DNA of 17,930 nucleotides from an uncultured Collinsella sp. (GTDB lineage: Bacteria > Actinomycetota > Coriobacteriia > Coriobacteriales > Coriobacteriaceae): positions 1 through 17,930 of the forward strand of contig UQTW01000038.1 of NCBI GenBank assembly GCA_900544115.1, in the 5' to 3' direction. A program made the position numbers and the translations under genes. Below are positions 1 to 5,854 of this stretch, piece by piece. Position 1 is the stretch's first letter, and the number at the start of each line of letters is the position of its first letter. The notes under the pieces were generated by a model. That model did no database searches. It was given only the letters and a program-made list of their open reading frames with translations, and had not been told where the DNA came from.

Positions 1-1
1 A

Positions 2-30
2 GGAGCGCCGGTCAATACGGGGCCCGCTCC
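2..30. other. Hairpin at window start, possible end of an upstream unit
   Basis: GGAGCG at 2-7 is complementary to CGCTCC at 25-30, and a short ATTT follows. It could be the terminator of an upstream gene outside the window. The loop is long and the T-run is weak, so this is tentative. Confidence 0.25.
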
Positions 31-72
31 ATTTGTCAATTCCTTCAAGCGAATGTGTCGGGAATGTTTCAA

Positions 73-170
73 TGCATGAATATGTAAAAGATTTGCGTAT
101 ATATGCATCTTTTGGTGCTAAAGTTTCAACCCACTTCATAACGACGGCTGCAAGATGCGTATTGGTGCAT
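73..170 (+). promoter_or_regulatory. Tandem ARG boxes (predicted ArgR operators) upstream of argC
   Basis: Three similar near-palindromic sites precede argC: TGCATGAATATGTAA (73-87), TGCGTATATATGCAT (94-108) and TGCGTATTGGTGCAT (156-170). They share TGC-T----TG-A. The first two are 21 bp centre to centre, the spacing of paired ArgR boxes in E. coli, and the third is 62 bp further, about six helical turns. Actinobacterial ARG boxes are built on TGCAT-like half-sites, which fits. A weak promoter may overlap box 2 (TTGCGT at 93-98, GCTAAA at 117-122, spacer 18). ArgR with arginine would then repress the operon. The repressor gene is not in this window, so binding is inferred from pattern and position. 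Confidence 0.6.
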
Positions 171-192
171 AACTGCAGACAAGGAGTCTGAT

Positions 193-1263
193 ATGTCATT
201 AAAGGTTGGAATCGTTGGTGCGGCTGGATATGCCGGCGCCGAGCTCATTCGCCTCGTCCTCGGTCATCCCGAGTTTGAACTTGCTGCCATTACGTCTAAC
301 GCCGATGCCGGCCAGCCGTTGTCTGCGGTGTACCCGAGCTTCACCGGCGTGAGCGATCTTGTCTTCACGACGCACGATGCCCCCGAGCTCAAGAACTGTG
401 ACGCGGTCTTTTTGGCCGTGCCGCACACGGCTGCCATGGCACAGGTGCCCGCCCTGCTTGCCGCGGGAGTCTCCTGCATTGACCTCTCGGCCGACTATCG
501 CCTGAGCGATCCGGCCATCTTTGAGGCCTGGTATGCCGCCGAGCACACGAGCCCCGAGCTACTCAAGAGCCGTGCCTTTGGTCTGCCCGAGCTGTTCTGC
601 CAGGATTTGGAGACCGCTGCATCCGACCACGCCGATGGCAAGTCCGTGCTGGTTGCCTGCGCCGGTTGCTATCCCACCGCAACGAGCCTTGCTGCCGCGC
701 CTGCCGTGCGCGCCGGCTGGGTTGCCCAGAGCGGCCCCGTGATCGTTGACGCTATCAGCGGTGTAACGGGTGCCGGTAAGTCCTGCAACGCCCGTACGCA
801 TTTTTGCAGCGCGGACGAAAACCTGGAGGCCTATGGCGTGGGCAAGCATCGTCACACGCCCGAAATCGAGCAGATTTTGGGCCTAACCGATCGTGTCGTC
901 TTTACCCCGCACCTGGCACCGCTCAAGCGCGGTCTGCTCTCTACGGTGACGATGCCGCTTACGCTGCAGGCTATCGATACCTTGACCCTTGAGGACGTTG
1001 TCGACCATTACAAGCAGTTCTACGCCGGTCGCACCTTCGTGCGCGTACTCGATGCCGGCCAGCAGCCCAAGACGGCTTCGGTCGTCGGCACCAACGCCGC
1101 CCAGATCGGCCTCGCGCTCAACAAGCGCGCGGGCGTGCTGGTGGCTACGGGCGCCATCGACAATCTGTGCAAGGGTGCAGCAGGCCAGGCGGTCCAGTGC
1201 GCCAACATCGTCTTTGGTTTTGACGAGCGACGAGGCTTGCCCACAGTGGCGTGCCCGGTGTAG
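193..1263 (+). CDS. argC: N-acetyl-gamma-glutamyl-phosphate reductase
   Basis: ArgC reduces N-acetylglutamyl phosphate to the semialdehyde with NADPH, the third step of arginine synthesis in the cytosol. The 356-residue product starts with a Rossmann NADP motif (VGIVGAAGYAGAEL, residues 5-18). The catalytic cysteine is Cys159 in AGCYPTATSL, and the GVGKHRHTPEI segment supplies the conserved histidine region. The context before the cysteine is CAGCYPT rather than the usual NPGCYPT, and a second cysteine lies at 156. Length is normal for the long ArgC type. AAGGAG at 181-186 sits six bases before the ATG and fixes the start. It is the first gene of argCJBD, behind putative ArgR sites. Identification is secure. 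Confidence 0.97.
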   Translation: MSLKVGIVGAAGYAGAELIRLVLGHPEFELAAITSNADAGQPLSAVYPSFTGVSDLVFTTHDAPELKNCDAVFLAVPHTAAMAQVPALLAAGVSCIDLSADYRLSDPAIFEAWYAAEHTSPELLKSRAFGLPELFCQDLETAASDHADGKSVLVACAGCYPTATSLAAAPAVRAGWVAQSGPVIVDAISGVTGAGKSCNARTHFCSADENLEAYGVGKHRHTPEIEQILGLTDRVVFTPHLAPLKRGLLSTVTMPLTLQAIDTLTLEDVVDHYKQFYAGRTFVRVLDAGQQPKTASVVGTNAAQIGLALNKRAGVLVATGAIDNLCKGAAGQAVQCANIVFGFDERRGLPTVACPV

Positions 1264-1292
1264 CACATTCGATTGTTGACGATTTGGTAGTC

Positions 1293-1371
1293 GGGCATCG
1301 AGTGGGGCGCCACTCTTAAGCTGGTCACATGATTGTGGCTGGTATGGCGCACCAACCGATGCCCCTTTTTT
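1293..1371 (+). ncRNA. Branched RNA structure with terminal T-run between argC and argJ
   Basis: An 8-bp perfect stem (GGGCATCG 1293-1300 with CGATGCCC 1357-1364) encloses three small hairpins: 1301-1305 with 1310-1314, 1324-1329 with 1334-1339 (one G-U pair), and 1340-1343 with 1351-1354. A T-rich run at 1366-1371 follows one extra C. The layout is a four-way junction, cloverleaf-like in outline, but it has no tRNA T-loop or recognisable anticodon arm. It lies in the 134-bp gap inside the arg operon. It could be a terminator, an attenuator or riboswitch-like element, or a processed small RNA. The folding was done by eye, and no known RNA family is claimed. Confidence 0.45.
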
Positions 1372-1397
1372 GTTTGACATAAGGAGTCATAAAGACG

Positions 1398-2666
1398 ATG
1401 AATACTGAGCAGTTCGATATCAAGATTCATGCCGTAGAGGGTGGCGTAACGGCGGCAGCTGGCTTTAAGGCGGCGGGCATCCATGCCGGATTCCGCAAGA
1501 ATCCCGAGCGCCTGGATTACGCACTCGTCGTGCCCGATAAACCCTGTCCCGGGGCCGGCGTGTTTACGACCAACCGCTTTTGTGCGGCGCCCGTGCAGGT
1601 AAGCCGTGCCAACCTGGGCGGCGCCGACAAGGGCTACGGCGTCATTGCCGGCGTTTCGGTCAACTCTGGCAATGCCAACGCCGCCACGGGTGAGACCGGT
1701 CTTGCCTGCGCGCGCGAGACCTGCAACATCGCCTCGCAGGTCATCGGCTGCGAGCCCCAGCAGATTCTGGTCGCCTCCACGGGCGTAATTGGTCAGATTT
1801 TGCCGATCGACACGTTTGAGACTGCCGTTCCTGCCGCCTACGAGGCGCTCTCCGCCCACGGTGGCGCCGATGCCGCTCGCGCCATCATGACGACCGACAC
1901 GCACTCCAAGGAGTATGCCGTGTGTTACCGCAGCGAGGCCGCGGGGCACGCAGGCAATGCCTATACGGTGGGCGGTATGTGCAAAGGCTCGGGCATGATC
2001 ATGCCCAACATGGCAACCATGATCGCGGTCATCACTACCGATGCCCCCGTCGAGCCGGCGGCGCTCCACGCCCTGTTGCTCTCCACCGTCAAGCAGACCT
2101 TCAACAAGGTAACGGTCGATTCCGACACCTCGACTAACGACACCTGCATCATGCTTGCCTCCGGCGCCGCTGCCGCAGATGCCGAGCCTATTGTCGAGGG
2201 CTCTGACGCCTTCGACGAGCTGGCCTTTGCCGTGCATGAGGTGTGCGAGAGCCTGGCGCGCAACATCGCCGCAGATGGCGAGGGCGCATCCAAACTCGTG
2301 ACGGTTAACGTCACCGGCGCCGCCAACGACGAGGAGGCCGATATCGCCGCTCGTGCTGTCGCCAACTCGCCGCTCGTCAAGACCTGCATCGCCGGCCACG
2401 ACTGTAACTGGGGCCGCGTTGCCATGGCGCTCGGCAAGTGCGGCGTGCGGTTTAACCAAGAAGATGTGTCCATCGACATGATGGGTATGCCCGTCTGCCG
2501 TGATGGCCTGACCGTTCCCTTTGACGAGGACGAGGCGCTGCGTCGCTTTGAGGCGCCCGAGATTGTGATCTCGGCAGACCTGGGCGCAGGGGACGCGGCG
2601 ACCACCGTGTGGACTTGCGACCTCACGCACGAGTACATATCCATTAACGGCGACTACCGTTCCTAG
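1398..2666 (+). CDS. argJ: Bifunctional ornithine acetyltransferase / N-acetylglutamate synthase
   Basis: ArgJ moves the acetyl group from N-acetylornithine to glutamate, closing the acetyl cycle. Some members also make N-acetylglutamate from acetyl-CoA. The 422-residue protein has the family's self-cleavage site: KGSGMIMPNMAT places the Ala206-Thr207 bond where the precursor splits into alpha and beta chains, with Thr207 as nucleophile. Other family segments are VNSGNANAATG, VASTGVIGQ, TTDTHSKE, SDTSTNDTC and GHDCNWGRVAMALG. The C-terminus EYISINGDYRS is typical. AAGGAG (1381-1386) precedes the ATG by 11 bases, a little long. Whether it is mono- or bifunctional cannot be read from sequence. 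No argA-like synthase is visible nearby. Confidence 0.97.
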   Translation: MNTEQFDIKIHAVEGGVTAAAGFKAAGIHAGFRKNPERLDYALVVPDKPCPGAGVFTTNRFCAAPVQVSRANLGGADKGYGVIAGVSVNSGNANAATGETGLACARETCNIASQVIGCEPQQILVASTGVIGQILPIDTFETAVPAAYEALSAHGGADAARAIMTTDTHSKEYAVCYRSEAAGHAGNAYTVGGMCKGSGMIMPNMATMIAVITTDAPVEPAALHALLLSTVKQTFNKVTVDSDTSTNDTCIMLASGAAAADAEPIVEGSDAFDELAFAVHEVCESLARNIAADGEGASKLVTVNVTGAANDEEADIAARAVANSPLVKTCIAGHDCNWGRVAMALGKCGVRFNQEDVSIDMMGMPVCRDGLTVPFDEDEALRRFEAPEIVISADLGAGDAATTVWTCDLTHEYISINGDYRS

Positions 2667-2747
2667 ACTCCCGATGTGCCGCGCGTCCCGCTGCAATCGC
2701 GGGCAACGAGGTGCGGCGCGATGGCTACACGAAAGACGAGGCAGACT

Positions 2748-3728
2748 ATGAAGTTCGCACGCGATTGTCGCTCGAGCGAATCCAACGAAGTTACCGCGCA
2801 GCTGCTGTTCGAGGCGCTGCCGTGGATTAAGAACCTGACCGGTAAGACGGTCGTTATCAAGTACGGCGGTGCCGCCATGGTCGACGAGCAGCTGCGTCGT
2901 GACGTGATGAGCGACATCGTCCTGCTCAAGATTATCGGCATGCGCCCTGTTATCGTGCACGGTGGCGGCAAGGCCATCAACGAGGCGCTCAGCCACTACG
3001 ACATCCCCGTCGAGTTTAAGAACGGCCAGCGCGTGACTACGCCTGCCACCATGGATATCGTGCGCGAGGTATTGGGCGGCAAGGTCAATCAGGAGCTGGT
3101 CGCGGCGCTCAACCACCACGGCAACCTGGCCGTGGGCGTGTCCGGCAGCGACGCCGGTACCCTTATCGCCGAGCCACTCGACCCAGAGCTCGGCCGCGTA
3201 GGCAAGGTCACACACGTCAACACCGACTATATCGAGCGTTTGCTCGACAGCGAGTACATTCCCGTTATCGCCACAGTCGCGGCGGGGGAGGACGGTGGCT
3301 TCTTCAACATCAACGCCGATACCGCCGCCGGCGCCGTTGCGGCGGCGCTTCATGCGCACAAGGCGATCTTCTTGACCGATGTCGACGGTCTGTACAAGGA
3401 CTTTAACGACAAGGATTCGCTTATCTCCAACCTGACGCTCGACGAGGTCAATGAGATGCTCTACGGCGGCGAGGTCGACAAGGGCATGATCCCCAAGCTG
3501 CGCGCCGCCGTCGATGCGCTTACCGCTGGCGTATTCCGAGCCCACATCATCAACGGCACGACGCCGCACTCGCTGCTGCTGGAGCTGCTGACCGATGCTG
3601 GCGTCGGTACCGTGATCCACTCCACCGAGACGGCCTACGAGTTTGATACGCACCCGCACCCGCTTTCGACGTTTGCGGCGCGCCTGACCGAGAACCTCGA
3701 CGAGGTCGAGAAGCTCCAGACGGTCTAG
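2748..3728 (+). CDS. argB: Acetylglutamate kinase
   Basis: ArgB phosphorylates N-acetylglutamate with ATP, the second step of the pathway and usually the arginine-inhibited step where ArgJ recycles acetyl groups. Amino acid kinase motifs are clear: VVIKYGGAAM (residues 35-44), IVHGGGKAI (69-77), GVSGSDAGTLIA, FNINADTAAGAVAAAL and LTDVDGLY. The frame stays open upstream. I chose ATG 2748 because GAGG at 2738-2741 lies six bases before it, giving 326 residues. ATG 2721 also has a fair GAGG (2708-2711) and would add nine residues. GTG 2676, just after argJ, has no ribosome site. The N-terminal extension before the core is compatible with the extra helix of arginine-sensitive kinases, but that is inference. 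Confidence 0.93.
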   Translation: MKFARDCRSSESNEVTAQLLFEALPWIKNLTGKTVVIKYGGAAMVDEQLRRDVMSDIVLLKIIGMRPVIVHGGGKAINEALSHYDIPVEFKNGQRVTTPATMDIVREVLGGKVNQELVAALNHHGNLAVGVSGSDAGTLIAEPLDPELGRVGKVTHVNTDYIERLLDSEYIPVIATVAAGEDGGFFNINADTAAGAVAAALHAHKAIFLTDVDGLYKDFNDKDSLISNLTLDEVNEMLYGGEVDKGMIPKLRAAVDALTAGVFRAHIINGTTPHSLLLELLTDAGVGTVIHSTETAYEFDTHPHPLSTFAARLTENLDEVEKLQTV

Positions 3729-3797
3729 CTGACCCGTGGTCGTCGCGTCCCTGCGCCCATAGCCCTGCGCCGTACGGCGCCCAACGAAAGGCATCCC

Positions 3798-5081
3798 ATG
3801 TCACTTGCAACTCAACAATCGCTCGAATCCCATTACGTTATGCATACCTTTGGTCGCTCTCCGGTAGAGTTTGTCGAGGGCCACGGCATGAAGCTCACCG
3901 GCGATGACGGCCGTGAGTATCTTGACTTTCTTGCCGGTATCGGTGTGTGCAGCCTTGGCCACGGCAACCCTGCAGTGCTCTCGGCGCTCGAGGCGCAGAC
4001 CAAAAAGCTTCTGCATGTGTCTAACTACTTCTACATCGAGCAGCGTGGACAGGTCGCGGCGCTGCTGTCCAAGCTTGCCAACGACGACGTAGATGGTGCG
4101 TGCGTGCTGGCCGATGCCATTGCCGCCGGCGATGAGACCACGGCCGCTGCGCTCGGTGCCCCGGCTGCGGACGAGCAGGTATGGGAGACGTTCTTTGCCA
4201 ATTCTGGTGCCGAAGCCAACGAGGGCTCGATGAAGCTCGCGCGTCTGTACGCCAAGCGTGCTGGTAACGGCGGCAACACCATCGTATGCATGCGCGGCGG
4301 CTTCCACGGCCGTACGCTCGAGACCATTGCCGCCACCATGCAGGATTGGCTGCAGGACAGCTTCCGTCCGCTGCCGGGTGGCTTTGTGGCCTGCACGCCC
4401 AACGATGTCGACGAACTGCGTTCGATCTTTAAGCAGCTGGGAAGCGAGGTCTGCGCTGTCATGCTCGAGCCGATTCAGGGCGAGAGCGGTGTGCACCCCA
4501 TGACCGAGGAGTTTATGGCGGCGGCGCGTGACTTGGCACACGAGGTGGGCGCCGTTCTTATCGCCGATGAGGTCCAGTGTGGCATCTTCCGCTCCGGCAA
4601 GCCGTTTGCATTCCAGACCTATGGCGTGGAACCCGACATTATGAGCCTTGCCAAGGGCATTGCCGATGGCGTGCCCATGGGTGCCGTGGTGGCAAAGAAG
4701 GAGATCGCCGACGTGTTTAAGCCGGGCGACCACGGTTCGACCTTTGGCGGTAGCTGCTTGGCCGTCGCGGCATGCGCCGCGACGCTCTCCGCGCTCGTGC
4801 GCGGCGATTATGCCGAGCATGCTGCCAAGGTGGGTGCTTATATGGAGGCAAAGCTCACCAAGCTGCCGCATGTGGTCGAGGTACGCGGTCGCGGCTTAAT
4901 GCTCGGCTGCGATTTGGATGAGACTGCGGGTGATGCACATGATATTGTTGCCCGCGCGCTGGCCGCTGGCGCCGTGATTAACGCTACTGGTGCTCACACA
5001 CTGCGTTTCCTGCCGCCGCTTGTTTGCGAAGAAGCCGACGTGGACAGCCTGATCGAGATTATGTCGGACGTTTTGGCCTAA
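3798..5081 (+). CDS. argD: Acetylornithine aminotransferase
   Basis: ArgD is a class III PLP aminotransferase converting N-acetylglutamate semialdehyde plus glutamate to N-acetylornithine plus 2-oxoglutarate. Visible motifs are ANSGAEANEGSMKLAR, GGFHGRTL, the LIADEVQCG segment with the cofactor-binding aspartate, and SLAKGIADG with the Schiff-base Lys286. Tail segments GRGLMLGCDL and LRFLPPL fit the family. At 427 residues it is longer than the usual 390-400. The excess sits at about residues 95-128, an alanine- and acid-rich stretch between the LLSKLA and ETFFANSGAE segments, where homologues have only a short turn. The flanking motifs are intact, so it is probably active. AAAGG about eight bases before the ATG supports the start. 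Last gene of the arg operon. Confidence 0.95.
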   Translation: MSLATQQSLESHYVMHTFGRSPVEFVEGHGMKLTGDDGREYLDFLAGIGVCSLGHGNPAVLSALEAQTKKLLHVSNYFYIEQRGQVAALLSKLANDDVDGACVLADAIAAGDETTAAALGAPAADEQVWETFFANSGAEANEGSMKLARLYAKRAGNGGNTIVCMRGGFHGRTLETIAATMQDWLQDSFRPLPGGFVACTPNDVDELRSIFKQLGSEVCAVMLEPIQGESGVHPMTEEFMAAARDLAHEVGAVLIADEVQCGIFRSGKPFAFQTYGVEPDIMSLAKGIADGVPMGAVVAKKEIADVFKPGDHGSTFGGSCLAVAACAATLSALVRGDYAEHAAKVGAYMEAKLTKLPHVVEVRGRGLMLGCDLDETAGDAHDIVARALAAGAVINATGAHTLRFLPPLVCEEADVDSLIEIMSDVLA

Positions 5082-5106
5082 CACGGCGCAATAACTCAAT
5101 TTGGAC

Positions 5107-5166
5107 CGGGTTCCGGACTGCGGACGTGCCATATGCGGCACGATTCAGCGGTCTGGAGCCCGTTTT
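5107..5166 (+). terminator. Terminator of the arg operon
   Basis: CGGGTTCCGGAC (5107-5118) pairs with GTCTGGAGCCCG (5151-5162) over 12 bp with two G-U pairs, then TTTT (5163-5166). A second hairpin, CGTGCC (5125-5130) with GGCACG (5137-5142), lies inside the loop. It starts 25 bases after the argD stop and is the likely transcription end. Confidence 0.65.
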
Positions 5167-5194
5167 GCTATCGATTTACCATGGCTGGGATAGG

Positions 5195-5418
5195 CCGTGT
5201 GCAAAAAGTGGCAAATATGAGTACTGGCATTAACCTTGTAACATATAAAATAGACGTTTTTAGACGAGTTGGGCCACATATGTCCAGTTTTGTAGTTAGT
5301 AAATTGGCTTAACTGGACTATTGATCGTCGTTCTAATGTCGGATTTGCCTTTTATGACTTCGAAAACGCAGCCATCAAAAAGGTAGCAGTACTCATATTT
5401 GGCATTTTTTGCACACGG
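5195..5418. repeat. 224-bp element bounded by 32-bp inverted repeats (MITE-like)
   Basis: The arms at 5195-5226 (CCGTGTGCAAAAAG onward) and 5387-5418 (ending TTTTTTGCACACGG) are reverse complements with two mismatches. Inside, GACGA/TCGTC (5263-5267, 5325-5329) and GTCCAGTT/AACTGGAC (5282-5289, 5311-5318) give nested, roughly central dyads. TAGACG is repeated at 5251 and 5261. The interior is visibly AT-rich compared with the flanking genes and contains no credible gene. No clear target-site duplication is seen. It resembles a non-autonomous mobile or intergenic repeat element. The copy number elsewhere is unknown to me. Confidence 0.6.
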
Positions 5419-5429
5419 GTATTCGCCAA

Positions 5430-5550
5430 GGGTCCATTTCGCCGCCCGCTTCCGCTTCGGGCCTGCGGCCCTCGCGTGCTGCGCTGGAAAACGCTTGCGC
5501 GTTTCCTCAGCTCCGCACCCTTGCGGGTTCGAATCCCATGAAATGGGCCC
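5430..5550. repeat. Highly folded 121-bp element with a tRNA-like 3' end
   Basis: GGGTCCATTTC (5430-5440) pairs with GAAATGGGCCC (5540-5550), an 11-bp stem with one G-U pair. Inside lie GCCCG/CGGGC (5444-5448, 5458-5462) or the alternative GGGCC/GGCCC (5459-5463, 5467-5471), a GGAAAACGC hairpin closed at 5501-5506, and ACCC-TTGC-GGGT (5517-5528). Bases 5525-5537 (GGGTTCGAATCCC) equal the T-arm core of the nearby tRNA-Val on the other strand. They are followed directly by a 7-nt acceptor-like strand. No anticodon arm is recognisable. It is best called a structured intergenic repeat or tRNA-derived relic. Confidence 0.45.
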
Positions 5551-5556
5551 AAACAA

Positions 5557-5582
5557 AAACGGTCCCCTTTCGAGGACCGTTT
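5557..5582 (-). terminator. Intrinsic terminator of tRNA-Val
   Basis: AAACGGTCC (5557-5565) and GGACCGTTT (5574-5582) form a 9-bp perfect stem with an 8-nt loop. On the minus strand a T-rich tail follows (complement of the A-run 5551-5559), so it terminates the tRNA-Val transcript. Confidence 0.8.
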
Positions 5583-5591
5583 CCAATTCTG

Positions 5592-5667
5592 TGGTGGGCG
5601 ATGAGGGATTCGAACCCCCAGCCTTGTGCGTGTAAAGCACCTGCGCTAACCGTTGCGCCAATCGCCC
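5592..5667 (-). tRNA. tRNA-Val (anticodon UAC)
   Basis: The minus strand folds as a 76-nt cloverleaf: acceptor GGGCGAT/ATCGCCC, D-stem GCGC/GCGC, anticodon stem GGTGC, loop TTTACAC with anticodon TAC, T-stem and loop GGGGG-TTCGAAT-CCCTC, discriminator A and encoded CCA. The anticodon reads GUA-type valine codons. The outermost anticodon-stem pair is a G27-A43 mismatch, which is tolerable. It lies between two plus-strand units and is transcribed alone, with its own promoter and terminator. Confidence 0.96.
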
Positions 5668-5677
5668 TTGCGGAGAG

Positions 5678-5683
5678 AGTATA
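5678..5683 (-). promoter_or_regulatory. -10 box of the tRNA-Val promoter
   Basis: On the minus strand TATACT lies ten bases before the mature tRNA 5' end, the right distance for a short leader. No good -35 hexamer is visible about 17 bases upstream. Confidence 0.5.
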
Positions 5684-5797
5684 GCAAAACAATCGCCTCA
5701 TTCATCTCATATCCATTAAAGGTAACCGTCGCGTGTCACAGCGGAGCTGATTCAGTTGAGATTGCCTGAACATTCCGCCCCTCTTTACGCCCTCGGG

Positions 5798-5803
5798 TAT
5801 ACT
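5798..5803 (+). promoter_or_regulatory. -10 box of the asnB promoter
   Basis: TATACT (5/6 consensus) lies 51 bases before the asnB start, implying a leader of about 45 nt. The -35 region is poor. A dyad TTCAG (5751-5755) / CTGAA (5766-5770) lies just upstream and could bind an activator, but this is speculative. Bases 5684-5790 hold nothing else I can support. Confidence 0.45.
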
Positions 5804-5854
5804 CAAAAGCTACTGATTCGATTTGATACCCAGCAACAGCAGAGGGGATAGTAT

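Noticed and set aside
1329..1382. 17-codon frame between argC and argJ as an arginine leader peptide
   Set aside because: It has no arginine codons, no ribosome site, and runs through the structure and T-run.
2676..2747. GTG 2676 or ATG 2721 as the argB start
   Set aside because: GTG 2676 lacks a ribosome site. ATG 2721 has a fair one but gives more non-family N-terminal residues; ATG 2748 has GAGG at six bases and is preferred, though 2721 is not excluded.
3767..3780. GCGCCGTACGGCGC palindrome between argB and argD as a terminator
   Set aside because: It has a short stem, no T-run, and sits in a 69-bp gap within an operon; at most a minor mRNA hairpin.
1020..3794. Very long minus-strand open frame opposite argC-argJ-argB
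   Set aside because: It mirrors three secure genes, has low-complexity Arg/Gly/Val composition and no family motifs. GC-rich codon bias keeps the antisense frame open.
5296..5701. Several short open frames on both strands between argD and asnB
   Set aside because: They translate the tRNA-Val gene, its terminator and the folded repeat. Peptides such as DSNPQPC are typical products of tRNA antisense reading, not proteins.
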